From: Zymoseptoria tritici IPO323
Taxonomy: Eukaryota; Ascomycota; Dothideomycetes; Mycosphaerellales; Mycosphaerellaceae
Direction of reading: 5' to 3'
Assembly (NCBI RefSeq): GCF_000219625.1
Contig: NC_018214.1
Location: 1,736,001 to 1,800,000, forward strand
DNA length: 64,000 bases
The position numbers and the translations under genes were made by a program. The notes beneath the pieces are model-generated. The model ran no database searches. It worked only from the letters and a program-made list of their open reading frames with translations, and was not told where the DNA came from. Below, piece after piece: positions 9,186 to 20,421 of this stretch (position 1 is the first letter of the stretch; each line of letters starts with the position of its first letter).

Positions 9186-11393
9186 ATGGCCGATATCTAC
9201 TACTTTAATAGCCCACGCCAGCCTGCGAAGACTTCCCGTCCGCCATTCAAGACAAGATCAAAGGCCGCCAGGACACGCCGGAAGGATACTGACAGCATGT
9301 ACAGTCAATATGCATATGTCGCTCGCATAGATGAGCAAATCTTCTGTCCGACTGGATCATCGACCTTGTTTGCGCCTGGATCTATTTCGTATGCTGCAAA
9401 TCGCACGGAAGCTTCACGACCGCCTGTACAATCCGAGTACTCTCACAATGCCTTGAACGATGACGAACACGATGATTACGATTACGATTCCGATTCCGAT
9501 GATACCGGTGGAGTTCCACTTGGACCAGACCATAATCATGGAGCCACGCCTGGACAATTGGACGTCCCTGGAGCCATTCCGATGGGTCCTCAAGAGGCAG
9601 GTCCTTCTAATGCTAATACCACCCGCAACGGATGGATGCACCATCCGAGGCCGCTAACGAGGGACCTCTGGGAGGAAGAAGATGGTCGACGCATGCGCCT
9701 GGCGCTGGGTGGCGACTCGCCTGATGAGGACCACCGATTTGATCTAGCTGCTCCTCTCGATATTTCCCAAAACTCGAGACATACCCCAAGGTCAGGACCG
9801 GTTTTACAAGTACCTACACTACATGAAGCCACCATGAATCTACGCCCGGGGTCGAGGCGCTTTTCACGGCAATCGCTTTCTGCAGCTCCCGCGGGCACTT
9901 CGACCGCAGACATATCACCCCTCGAGCGACACGATTCTCTGCATATCCACACAGACGATGATTTCCTTGCGGTCGATGATCCGCAACGGAGCTATGACTT
10001 TGTCGACTTCATAGACTCGTGTAGACTGCGATCAATGCGCGACAGACGCTTTTCCAATTTTGGCTCGGGCCAACTTGCATCTGATGGAAACTGGCAAGCA
10101 GCAGACCTTGTATCCAGGAAAGACTTTCTATCAGGAGATGCCGATATGCAGGGTATTGCGTGGCCTCATGCGGGCCGTCTACGAGAACAAGTGACCTATG
10201 CTCGGTCGTTACTACATCCCTCTGGGACACATCCCGATTTTGCCGAGACCCATACAGCAATGCCTCCATCGCCTCCAGGTCATGGTGAGACGCACTACAA
10301 GTTCCGATCATTCGTGTCGCAACATAAGGCCAGCTTCAGCCACTACCAATTGCGCAGCGTGTTGGCCGCCAGTGGACGAAACGATGTGTATTACGCAAAC
10401 GGCAGCAAAGTCATGCGCGCCTCGCTGGCCTGTCCGACGCATAGCGAGACTGCAATGGACCTTTCCAGGCCGATGAATTGTGCTCCGGGATTCCGTATCA
10501 CCTGCTTGTCTGCATCACCACGCATGTCATTCTCATCATACCAATCCGATGCAGTCTTGCTTGCCGGCGGATTCGAAGGAGAGTTTGCGATGCTCGACCT
10601 CAGCGCGGAAAGGAAGGGAGCTCACGCGGAAGGAATGGTCACTCATGCTTACAATGGACTGGTCACCCACATCCACAACTACACCGATCGTACCTCTGGC
10701 GGTCTTCGCGCCGCCTTCTGCTCGAATGATAGCAAGCTCCGTCTGATGGACGTTCGACGTCTACAGTTCATTGATACCTTTTCCTATTCTACCGCCATCA
10801 ATTGCTCCGCCACTTCTGCCGATGGACGTCTTCGTGCACTGGTTGGCGACAGTTGCGAGACGATCATCACCGATGCAGAGAAGGGCAATCCTCTTGTGAC
10901 GCTACGCGAGCATACCGACCATGGCTTCGCATGTGTCTGGTCGCAAGACGGCCGCAACGTGGCTACCGCGGCTCAAGATGGGAAAGTGGGTGTGTGGGAT
11001 ACCAGGAACTGGTCGCAGCCTTCGCGAGTTCTGGATACAGCAATGTCGTGCGCACGATCGCTGAATTTCACCGACAACGGCGCCTTGGTCGTGGCCGAGA
11101 ACGACGATGTCGTTAGAATTTATGACGGCGGAAGCTTTGCTGCGTGGCAAGAGATTCGTTTCTTCGGGTCCATTGCGGGCGTGGCGCTGATTGATGGAGG
11201 CGCAGAAATGGTCGTCGCCAATGTCGACAAAACAGTTGGTGGCTTGCTGTCATTTGAGCGGAACGATGAGGGCGGTTCGTGTGGCAGAGATGTACAGCAT
11301 TCCGAGCCAGCTGGTGGTACTGGAATCTCTCGCCGGGGGAGGAGGACCAGAGCTCTGCACGAGTGGTACAATTTAGGTGGTGCAATGGCGTAG
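9186..11393 (+). CDS. WD40-repeat protein, fungal, similar to the uncharacterised S. pombe C2A9.03 type
   Basis: Single-exon gene of 735 codons starting MADIYYFNSPRQPAKTSRPP. The N-terminal 250 residues are low-complexity and acidic (DDEHDDYDYDSDSDD) and probably disordered. The C-terminal half holds degenerate beta-propeller repeats: LLAGGFEGEFAMLDL, FCSNDSKLRLMDVRRL, CVWSQDGRNVATAAQDGKVG with VWDTRNW, and VAENDDVVRIYDGG. The order and wording resemble a fungal family of uncharacterised WD proteins. A propeller usually scaffolds a complex; no partner can be inferred here. After LLSFERN the tail is Gly/Arg-rich and unlike the rest, while a neighbouring frame stays open over the same stretch, so a small 3' frameshift or intron is possible. 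Confidence 0.88.
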   Translation: MADIYYFNSPRQPAKTSRPPFKTRSKAARTRRKDTDSMYSQYAYVARIDEQIFCPTGSSTLFAPGSISYAANRTEASRPPVQSEYSHNALNDDEHDDYDYDSDSDDTGGVPLGPDHNHGATPGQLDVPGAIPMGPQEAGPSNANTTRNGWMHHPRPLTRDLWEEEDGRRMRLALGGDSPDEDHRFDLAAPLDISQNSRHTPRSGPVLQVPTLHEATMNLRPGSRRFSRQSLSAAPAGTSTADISPLERHDSLHIHTDDDFLAVDDPQRSYDFVDFIDSCRLRSMRDRRFSNFGSGQLASDGNWQAADLVSRKDFLSGDADMQGIAWPHAGRLREQVTYARSLLHPSGTHPDFAETHTAMPPSPPGHGETHYKFRSFVSQHKASFSHYQLRSVLAASGRNDVYYANGSKVMRASLACPTHSETAMDLSRPMNCAPGFRITCLSASPRMSFSSYQSDAVLLAGGFEGEFAMLDLSAERKGAHAEGMVTHAYNGLVTHIHNYTDRTSGGLRAAFCSNDSKLRLMDVRRLQFIDTFSYSTAINCSATSADGRLRALVGDSCETIITDAEKGNPLVTLREHTDHGFACVWSQDGRNVATAAQDGKVGVWDTRNWSQPSRVLDTAMSCARSLNFTDNGALVVAENDDVVRIYDGGSFAAWQEIRFFGSIAGVALIDGGAEMVVANVDKTVGGLLSFERNDEGGSCGRDVQHSEPAGGTGISRRGRRTRALHEWYNLGGAMA

Positions 11394-11685
11394 GATGCCG
11401 TGGACGGTGAGAGCTTCAGCGCTGATGTGTACAGTTTCCAGATCTTGATATTGTTCGATACCCCGAGTTTCGCTCATGCAATTGAAGAAGTTTCGCTCGC
11501 TGGCCGCCTCGTTGATTCCAGACATTACCAAAGACTTCACTGAGACGTTTGATATGGAAGAAACAATCCTGTCTTTGCCAGTCGTCTCTCTGAGCAAATA
11601 TTGGCCGTTCGAACAGCTATAAGACGACGCCGGGGCGAGTGTGTGTTTCATGCATCTCTTCAGTCATCGACGACGACAGACGACC

Positions 11686-12836
11686 ATGAACCCTTTCCTT
11701 CCATTGTCCGTTGCACTCAGCATTCTTTGCTATCCCCTGATATTTTACCTCCCAGAACCCGACGGCTTAGCCATGCTGAGATGGGACCTGAGATGGTACC
11801 TGATCGGTCCTCCTATTGAAAAGCCTCGGATCAAATCTACATGGCCCGTCACGACTCTCAACGTCCAGCCCATCCGCTACTGTTTCGTCGCCGAGTCCGA
11901 CTATGACACCCTCTCAGCGCTGCTCACCGCTGCCATCAAGAAGTGGGATCTCGCCATCTCTCAATCTGCTCTTCAAATCATCCCAGATCAACTACCGACA
12001 AGTCCCGATGACCACCATCTCTGCTCTGATCCGAACGTCAGCGAGGATGCACTGCAGATCGAGGACGTGACGGACGAGCCGAATCCGTACAGCATAGGCA
12101 GTTTCACCGTCGTGGGATATCTCGGCGACGACGCTTATCACACGATAGACTTTCGAAGACAACATGGACGGAGCGACGGGTCACGAGGCGTACAGGAAGA
12201 AGACGCGATTGCTATGGCGCATGAGTTGGGTCGTGAGTTTCGTACTAAACACGCGAGCTTGAAATGTAAGGGAGTACTGACTGAAACCACGACCAGACGC
12301 CATCGGATTCGCCCACGAACACAGCCGTCCCGACGCTGCTGAACATATCGACTTTTACTGTGATCACCTCCCCGACTTCGAGGAGGTCATGTACAAAATT
12401 TGGGCCTACGGAAATCAAGACACGATCGAAGAAGCGTACGTGCATGCATACGTCAGATTCTGCTCCTCAGGACACTAATGTTTTCCAGCTGCACGAATCG
12501 CACCATCGCTGAGAAGTACCACTTTTCCGCTAGAAATTGGCTCGCCCACTCACCACCTTACGGCAAGGTCGACCAATTGCTCTGGTCGACTCCCTTTGAG
12601 GTTGACTCCATCGTACGTCCAATGCTCCTATACTCTGCTACACCTCGGGATGTGGACTAATCCAGTGTTTCCAGATGATTTATCCCAGCGATGTTTTCGG
12701 CGACCGATTCCTGCCGGTGATTTTGCGCAAAGACGGATCTGTTGTCAAGATGGCGGGTGGGAAGGGAGAAATTTCGGCTGGAGACGCGGCGAGGGTGGCG
12801 ATGTTGTATCCCAAGCGGAATTTGTTCGAGATATGA
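11686..12836 (+). CDS. astacin-like (M12A) zinc metalloprotease with N-terminal hydrophobic segment
   Basis: Four exons (11686-12232, 12297-12435, 12489-12612, 12675-12836) joined by GT-AG introns in phase give 323 residues. The N-terminus MNPFLPLSVALSILCYPLIF is a signal peptide or signal anchor. The zinc site HELGHAIGFAHEHSRPD is split by intron 1: His179, Glu180 (catalytic), His183, His189. It matches the astacin signature HExxHxxGxxHExxR. The Met-turn follows after the third intron as SIMIYPSD, with the tyrosine expected in astacins. The protein ends after AGDAARVAMLYP. A secreted or lumenal endopeptidase is expected. A start at the in-frame ATG at 11650 would add 12 residues. Astacins are patchy in fungi. 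Confidence 0.88.
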
Positions 12837-12984
12837 GCTGAAGCGATCAGTGTCAGTCTCGAGCTGTTCATGGAGAGGATGCTGCATGAATGGCATGGTG
12901 CGAGGGTATTGGACAGAGAGAAGGGCTGGTTGGTGATGGTGTACGGTGGATCGATTTAATCGCAGGACCTACACGGCCACTTAT

Positions 12985-13250
12985 CATGTCTTGCCAGCTT
13001 ATTTACACATGCCTTGCCAGCTTAACGTCACATGTCTTGCTAGCGGCTAGCCTACCTGCATATAGCTACCTACACATGGCCCGCCAACTTAAGTCGAACT
13101 TATCTGTACATGTCTTGCTAACTTACCTGTCCATGTTTCGCCAGCTGGTCTGTCCATGTCTCGTCAACTAATCTGCCCATGGCTGCCCAAGTTAGCTGTG
13201 CGTTTCACCTGCACACATCTCGCCTACTCGCCTGTCTATGTATTGCTAAC
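12985..13250 (+). repeat. degenerate 23-bp minisatellite starting CATG
   Basis: Repeated units of 23 bp beginning CATG, for example CATGTCTTGCCAGCTTATTT (plus ACA), CATGCCTTGCCAGCTTAACG, CATGTCTTGCTAACTTACCT and CATGTTTCGCCAGCTGGTCT. Several neighbouring units are exactly 23 bp apart and others carry small insertions. More decayed units continue to about 13,380 (GCATGTC... spacing). It lies just 3' of the metalloprotease gene and shows no coding pattern. Confidence 0.7.
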
Positions 13251-13513
13251 TTACCTGTATTTCTATTTAGGGGTCTCTTGTATTCTACCTGTCCGACTAC
13301 ATAGCATGTCTACCTACACTATCTGTACGACTATTTGGCATATCCGCTAACTTATTACATGTACGTCTGCTTAGCATGTCATTGTATCTGATTTACACGA
13401 GTTTAAGCTAGCCTTTGCGTCAATGCTCTGTATCGTGAAACACTAAAACCGCTTGCTGCTGCGTTGAATTTGAGGTATATAAACAATTAGAACCGTATCC
13501 CCTATCATCGCAA

Positions 13514-13610
13514 TAGTCAATTTGGCTAGCGCGTTCAACCCACTCCCCCGTGGCGCAATTGGCTAACCCATACCTTCCCAAAACAGCAATTCCCACCCCG
13601 GTTAGAAGTC
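13514..13610 (+). pseudogene. tRNA-Asn-derived fragments
   Basis: Two partial copies of the tRNA-Asn seen at 51,234 lie side by side. One at about 13,514-13,540 reads AATTTGGCTAGCGCGTTCAA (D arm and anticodon-stem start). The other at about 13,546-13,610 reads CCCGTGGCGCAATTGGCTAA, followed by an intron-like CCTTCCCAAAACAGCAATT. Neither can fold into a full cloverleaf: the anticodon loop, T arm and 3' acceptor strand are missing or altered. Likely decayed tRNA copies or tRNA-derived repeat debris. Confidence 0.45.
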
Positions 13611-14084
13611 CGTCTCCCACCCGGCTTTCTCGCCGAGCCAACGTGGCAGACCACCGCTGACCCGGTTGTCGGCACAGCTCATAGGAGGCAAGCAGATCCA
13701 ATAGAGCGAAGTCGGGTGTCAACGTGGCCGTCACTGATCGGCGGTACCGGGCAAGCTTGTTTCCACATCTGGAGCTTGTTTTGTCGATTGTGGGGTGTCG
13801 CAAGGAGAGAAGACCGATCCCTTGACGTGGATGAGGCAAATGCTTGACGTAGGTGAGGCGAAGTCTGTGCAAGTTGTAGGGCGTGTGTAGGGCGTGTGTA
13901 GCACCTGTGTACGAGCTCAGTCACATCGTTCCCGATCCATGCCAGCAGAGCCGGTATAACATCGGTGATCTTTCCGATCTCCTCGTAGTCAAGACTCCAC
14001 GCGACCCCTCGTTAAACATCCTTTGCAAGACCTCCCAATGGGCAACCTGCATTGTTCAGTGTGACAATACCTCCTCCCAAACCA

Positions 14085-14755
14085 ATGGACGAATCCACCG
14101 CATGCCGGACTGTGCAACAAGTCTTCTCCCTCGTCAGAGCTCAAGGCAGCACCGATCATCTCGGCGAACGCATCTCCCAACTCGCCCACTCTCTGCAAGC
14201 CGCCACTCTCGCTCAGCAATTCCATGCCTCCGAAGACACAATCCTCAGGGCTTTGCTCCACGATATTGGACGCTTCATACCAGCGGCCGAGAAAATGGAA
14301 AGCATGACCGCAGCCGATGGAACGTATGTTGGTAAAGCAAGCTACGAACTTGTGGGAGAGAGGTATTTGAGAAGTCTGGGCTTCAGCGAGAAGATCTGTG
14401 CGTTGGTGGGCGCGCATGTGGTTGCGAAGAGGTACTTGACGGCCGTTGAGGATGGGCATTGGGAGGCGTTGAGTGAGAGTAGTAAGACGACTTTGCGGTA
14501 TCAGGTGAGTATGCCTCTCTCTCCGTGGCGGCGATCGGTCCTCCAGGCATGTTTGTATGATGCTGACTATAGCACCAGGGCGGGCCGTTCACTGATGCTG
14601 AAGTCGCGGAAGCTCGCAAAGATCCGCTCCTGGAAGACAAGCTCGCAGTGAGACGATGGGACGACCAAGCCAAGGATACCAATATGACTACACCAGACCT
14701 CCAAAGCTTTGAGGATATGGCAGTACGGTCTTTGCTGAGGTCGACTGGGTGCTGA
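14085..14755 (+). CDS. HD-domain protein (putative metal-dependent phosphohydrolase or oxygenase)
   Basis: Two exons (14085-14504, 14579-14755; GTGAGT...CCAG) give 198 residues starting MDESTACRTVQQVFSLV. The HD motif is in LRALLHDIGRF (His59-Asp60), preceded by SQLAHSLQAATLAQQ (an expected metal His) and followed by KASYELVGERYL and ICALVGAHVVAKRYL (further metal His). This order and size match small HD proteins related to PhnZ-type enzymes, which are di-iron oxygenases or phosphohydrolases. No signal peptide, so cytosolic. It is convergent with the Zn2Cys6 gene, with only 115 bp between the stop codons. Substrate unknown. Confidence 0.85.
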
Positions 14756-14870
14756 AGATGAGTACTCGCTCCTGACGGCACTCATCATAACTTGTAGCTC
14801 GATTCGGGCTTGCACTTCAGCCATCCAGAATTCGTGTCAAGCTTCTAGTCGATCGACCACCAGCGAGATC

Positions 14871-17159
14871 TCAACGCCCGTAGCTGGGTGGCATGGCATA
14901 ATTCAAATCCGGCTGATACGCATTCATGACATCCTGATTCGACAAGAAGTCATACTCGCCTATCCGCAAAACGTCAGTCAGCAATCAATCCTTCCTCGGC
15001 AAGCATCTCAGCATCAACATACCCATGAAGAAGTTATCGACCGTCGCTCCACCATTCCAATCATTCGACATGTCATAGATACTCTCATCGAACGTTGGCT
15101 GGCCCAGTATGACGTTCGCATTGGCCGGCACAGGACGCTGCTTATTCTGCGGCCAGCACTTCTCCAGCAGCGTCTCCGCGCCCTTCGCCACGCTACTCAG
15201 CAAATGGCGGGAGTGCATGTTCGCCGTTACTGACTTCAACACCACGACGACGTTCTCCACCAGAGTCCGGACCATGCTCGTGTCGACGGGAACGGAATTG
15301 GCGTACTTGGTCGAGAGCTTGAGCACGAAGACCACGGCGAAGGCGATCATGACGTCAAAGTAGGTTGGAAGACCGTTCAGGTGGTTCTGGATCTCGGCAT
15401 CACTGACGACAGCCTCGAGAATGCTGGTCGCGGCGATGAGGGACTTGTTTGCAAGGGAGTCGATGTCAGAAGCGACATCTGGAGCTTTGAAAGAAGAAGA
15501 GCCGATTCCGCGGAAGGCCATGGAGTAGAGGTACAGCTTCAGGAAGTGCGAATGCAGATTGACTCCCTTTCGAGGATAGTTGCCAACATACCTGTTCTCG
15601 CGGAAGCGGGAAGACCAGTGATCTCGGATTTTGTCCAGCTGCATGCTGAAATGTCGCATCTGATTGATCCTGGCCGGATCGAGCGGCTTGTCGACGTCCA
15701 TTCCGAAACACTCGTATATGTCGCCGCCGACTCCCCAGATCTGGACTTGCGAGATGAGCCGAGCATCGTCTTCGACCGCGTGCTCGCATTCGAGGAACTC
15801 CTTGCATGCTTTGATGGCGTCGCATTGTCTTGTCAGTGGCGGTCGACCGTATGCGACGGAGAAGTGGTGGTCGCAGACGTAGACCAGATACCACAGTCTT
15901 GTACGGAGGTAGTGGTTTCGGTCACCGTTGAGGCATTTTACGATACTTCGGTGCAATCCGATATCGGTTGCGATTCGCACGGCCAAGGCGATGCAAGTCC
16001 AGGAGATGCTGCTCAGCCAGAAGGCGGCAACAACCAGACCGCGAATGTCGTCGACATTGTTGCGGCGGGAGAATGTTTGTGCCGCGGCGATGGTCACAAA
16101 TTCCTGGTAGCAGCGCTCGAAGTCTGGGGTTGCAAGATGAAGTGCTCCGACCGAGCATATGGCCGCCAACAGAAGAGGTGAAGCTGCACGCACCTCTTTC
16201 AAATCCTTCCGATCACCGATGATGCGGTACAAGAAATGATCCAGCCGGTTCTGATAGATGTCGAGATACGCCTGCGCTTGCTGAACCGTCACGATCCCAC
16301 GAGTGATGATGTCCTGGCTCGCTCGATTGTTCTCCAGCCCAGGCATGGCGATGGGAGACACGACCGAGCCAGGAATAGCGGCCGGTCCAGAATCGGGATC
16401 CATGACGATCTCGTAGTTTTGAGGAGTGTTGCCGTCCGTTTGCTGCGATATTCGTGGTAAAGGTACAGACTTCGATCGCTCTGCTGCCATGTTCTCCGGG
16501 CTATCTTCATCTTGCTCCATGTCATCTTCGTCGGGCAGATCGATCCCAGCTCTCATAACGGCGGCTTCGAGATTGCGGAGTTTGCGTTCCATGATATGTT
16601 TCCATTCGACGTCCTGAAGGTGATTTAGCGGGACACTGATAGCTGGACAATCCATGACTCACGCTTTCGAGAATCATTTGTAGACTCTTGTTCACCGTGC
16701 ATGACAAACCTCTCTTCTTGCATCGTGTGCAGGGCGCTTGCCCATCGCGCATGTGACATTTGATCTTCTGTTTCCTGCAGGCGACGCAGGCTGTGATCTT
16801 TGCCGCGGGTACTCGGTTAGTGATACGCTGCACTATGGCTCGTGTAGCCTGGTGCTTTTTACATGTGCTCGAGTTCGAAGTGGAGGAGCGCAAAGCCTGA
16901 TCATGATACACTACACTGTACTGCTGCCGCGTCCACCAAATTTACCGACGGAAGTCATGCTTACCTTTCTCGATATGTCAACCTTCCTGTCGCCGAACTG
17001 CTCCCGTAATGCTGTAGCAGGGTCCGAAACCGCCGCGCTGGGAGGTGGAGGGCCAACTCCATTGCCGTTCATCGCGGCGAATGGCGAGAAGCCAGAGCTT
17101 TGACGGGAAAGGGGAGGTCGTAGTAGCGTATTAGATGGTCCAGAAGGTGAGGTCGACAT
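14871..17159 (-). CDS. Zn2Cys6 fungal transcription factor with Fungal_trans domain
   Basis: Exons 17159-16965, 16797-16663, 16613-15023 and 14959-14871, all in phase, give 669 residues. Exon 1 encodes a Ser/Pro-rich leader. Exon 2 carries the whole zinc cluster, CVACRKQKIKC ... PCTRCKKRGLSC, with Cys69, 72, 79, 88, 91 and 98 spaced C-x2-C-x6-C-x8-C-x2-C-x6-C. Exon 3 starts with a coiled-coil linker (VEWKHIMERKLRNLEAAV). It then holds the middle homology region, including ISWTCIALAVRIATDIGLHR and LWYLVYVCDHHFSVAYGRPP, typical of fungal-specific regulators. The small last exon restores the family-like ending FFMGEYDFL. A nuclear DNA-binding activator is expected; target genes are unknown. Confidence 0.93.
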
Positions 17160-18408
17160 CGTTGGTGAAGAGTGAAGCTAAGAGGAGGTCAGCGAAATTG
17201 AGTTTATTAGACCAGGTTCTAGACCATCGGTTGTCACTAAACTTTGTATCGACGACGTGTGTGCGTGCTTTTCAACTGATCACAGCCACAGCAGGTCGAT
17301 CGGGTCACTGAGGTGAAGTTCGTGGCCTTTCGATCTAGGATGCGGGATCTTGCAGCGCGGGATGAGCTGTATTCTGGCGGTAAGAGGCGGCGTCGTGATG
17401 AGCTTTTTGGTGGATTTCATTTGTGCCACAGTGGCTGAGACATCGAGCTCGTGCGGGTGAAAGACTTCTCGTGCAGGGGAAAGACTTCATCAGGTCATCA
17501 ACAGACAGATCATTGTGATCAAATGCGACATGCGTCGCGCTCGCCGCAATGGCTTCCTTCCTCATGCACCCATCATTTCAGCAGTTGTGGCATTCGCGTT
17601 TGACTTTGCACGCGAAGAATATTGGCGAAGGACTCGCCACCGCTGACAGCTCCACGCATCGTCTCTGCACTTCTCCGAGCTTGTCCAGACGCCACAATAT
17701 TACGCAGTTCTCGTGTGATGCTGATATCGGAGACGTCTACGCAGGAAAGGAATCTAGCCTCGGGAGGTTTATCGAAACTGCCCCTGCTAGCCACAACAGA
17801 CCAGATTCAATAATGTCAAGAAGCACCAACCACCCGATCTGCGATTCTATCCAATATTGTGGTGGCGAGCCTGGCGAGTGCTGCCGGCATCCTCGATCAG
17901 AGGTGGCGTCGTCTATGCAATGGAAGCTTTGCGAGTGTTGCGCGGCTACGAGAGCTTCGTGGGGGAGTCAGCAAGAACGAAAGCGGAGTGTCTTTAGATC
18001 GAGAAACAGGAGCCGGACGAGGAAGAGAATTGAGATTCACAGGGAAGACATCGTTGCATTCCATCTGTGCAGAAAGTCTCATTCATTTCTCTGATGGAAT
18101 GCCTCAAATGGCAAGACCCACGCCGAACGCCGCGATGTCCGAGGCCATCATCCCTCCATGCCGATTGGTATTGTATGCTCAGAATCTGCTCGTGCGGAAA
18201 TGCATCGCTGACTTGCACATCTCTGTCAGTTCGTCCTTCATTGCCCGTGCTGTGCGTAGCCCTTCCGATGCACACAAATGATGCTTCCAGCACCATTCTT
18301 TTTCCCGCCCGACCCCACATCCTTTACTCTTGTTGAAGCAAAGGAAAATACTGATGCCAGCCTCGATGGTCCTTTCGCTGCAACGAAAATTCGGCCCCGA
18401 TGATTGGA
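17160..18408. other. 1.25-kb intergenic region, no gene recognised
   Basis: This is the upstream region of the Zn2Cys6 gene plus the 3' flank of the following F-box-like gene. Open frames are short, overlap on both strands and show no conserved features. Confidence 0.45.
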
Positions 18409-19633
18409 TCATGAAGCAAGATCCGGACTGCGCTCCAACTCATCCCGAGCGGCTTGATACTCGGCCGCTTCCAATCCGATACAAGCCACAACGAGCTCAT
18501 TCAAGCATGCAGAATAGCTCGCGTATTTGAGTGGGTCCGGCAGTGCACGCCTGCCATCAACCATCAGATCTCGATTGAGCCGAACAGCCAGGTCTTGAAC
18601 CCTTTCGCCTAGACGCAGCACGCTCCCCACCATATGCTGAACTCGGCGTGCCTCTGGAAGAGTGTCAAGAGTGTGGCATTGCTCCAGTGCCCAGTGCTCG
18701 ACTGAAATTTTTCGGGTGAGGTAGTATGACGACCACGCACTCGCTTTGTCGGACGCCGTGAACTCCGCAAGAGCTTTGAGTCTTGTCCAAACATCGGCCA
18801 CTGCTTCCACCATACTCTTTTGTCTTTGCAGTCCTAGATCATGGCTGGAAATGTCTCCTTGGAATTGAATGCCTTCCAGGCGACCAAGCAAGCGAGTGGA
18901 GTGCAACATGTGCGGCGTAACTCGCAGCAGCTGGTCGGTATTGTTGCCCCTGATGTTGAGCCGGAAAGATCGCAGGCTGTGGCGGGGTGCGAGGTGAGAA
19001 CACAGCGATTTGAGTACCGCGTCGACGTCCTCGTCGAAAAACCCGTCCTCCGATTCGGGACCGAAGACGGTCACGTCAGTACCAAGATCGTGATGCAAAG
19101 AAAATTGCACAATCTGTACTCTTCGAAGCCAACGAGGCCACAAGCATTCGTCAAACATGCCCGTGAAATCGTTTCTTGCAGCTGTGCTGATCAGCTCCCC
19201 GTGGACGCAGATACCGTCGCTGATCATATGTATCTCGATCACGTTGTCGCCGTATAGTATGCCGCTCCCCTCCCGGTTCACCTGCTTGGAAGTGGCAAGG
19301 ATTTGCGGGAAGCACGTGCGAGAATCTTCGAAAGTCAGAAGCTGCTTGTAGACTCCGTTGCGCAATTCCGGCGAAAGCTCCATGAATGGGAAGCTTGAGG
19401 TCTCATCTGTGGTCTTGGGTGCTTCGAGGTAGTCGCACTTGACCAAGAGGGTCTTGGGTGGCACCGAGGGTGACGGGACGGTAGTGCTGTGCTCATGAGC
19501 AATCTCGGCGAGCTGCTGCATCTTCGTCAGCGAGAATTATGCTAAAGGAGGACTCGCCGCAGTACAGCACTGCAATCGGACTTACCGCATTGGTACAGTG
19601 ATCGTAGGACCTCGAAGTCTTGCGCGAGGCCAT
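18409..19633 (-). CDS. F-box/2EXR-like protein, paralogue A
   Basis: Modelled exons 19633-19586 (MASRKTSRSYDHCTNA) and 19515-18409, with a GTAAGT...GCAG intron, give 384 residues. A start at the ATG at 19521 without the first exon is the alternative. The N-terminal domain FPFMELSPELRNGVYKQLL, followed by TCFPQILATSKQVNREG and ILYGDNVIEIHM, is the F-box-like/2EXR module expanded in Dothideomycetes. The rest is leucine-rich (LRSFRLNIRGNN, STRLLGRLEGIQFQG). It is clearly paralogous to the gene at 20,422, with the same order of motifs and spacing. F-box proteins usually recruit substrates to SCF ubiquitin ligases, but no target or Skp1 contact can be shown here. Confidence 0.8.
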
Positions 19634-20421
19634 CGAGAATTCTCGTGGATCAACTTCGAGTGCAATCAGCTGTGAAGTGGTTGAAAGTGTCTTCCGTCCT
19701 TGGGTGGGAGGTGTGATACGCGAAGATGACGTACTCCAGCAGCGAGGGAGAATGCAGACCGCGCTGTGGGTGAAGTTGAAAGAGGCGAGGTGAAGGTGGT
19801 GAAGTGAAGGCAGAGATCGGCCGATCGCTAGCGTGTATCAGGTCTTGGTGACACAGATGAGATGGCCGGGGCAACGGGATGAGTAAGGCCGAGACGCAAC
19901 AAGTCGTGCTGGGTTCTCACTCAAAGCGGATCGATGAAAGAGGGCGTAAAGTCCGATATATCAAGAAAGAGGAGTACTTACATCTGACCACCGACCTTGG
20001 CCATCACTGTGCCCGGATGGCTTGCGTCAAAAGTACTGTCGCATATGAAAGAAATCAAAGCATTGCTTTCCTTGACTTGCGTCGGGTATCCCGCACGGTC
20101 TCCGGAAGACCGTGATGGAAAGACAAAGTAGCACCATTGACGCCCATCAGTTCCTCTTGATGCCCCCCCTTGCTACCTCCGTCACTTCGAGTCTTCCCAG
20201 CTTCTGGTCGAATGCTGTGGTGAGCTTCTTTCATAAGCTTCATGTCGCGCGTGGCCTTCTCTTGAGCTCATTTGTGCCTAGCAGGCTAACGTTCGCAGGT
20301 TGCCCTCGCTCGCATACGACTCCCTGATGTCCCACATGTAGTCCGTAACACCATGTGCCAACCCATCCCGTTCATGCGCCAACTTCCTTCTGAATCGCCC
20401 TCATGCAAACAGCTGCCAATC
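19634..20421. other. intergenic region between the two F-box-like paralogues
   Basis: 788 bp with no recognisable coding or RNA feature; it should hold the promoter of paralogue A. Confidence 0.4.

Noticed and set aside
12985..13380. CRISPR-like array
   Set aside because: The 23-bp units adjoin directly without unique spacers, and the organism is eukaryotic; it is a minisatellite.
13420..13872. 150-residue minus-strand frame
   Set aside because: It runs through the tRNA-like debris and the minisatellite flank and shows no protein features.
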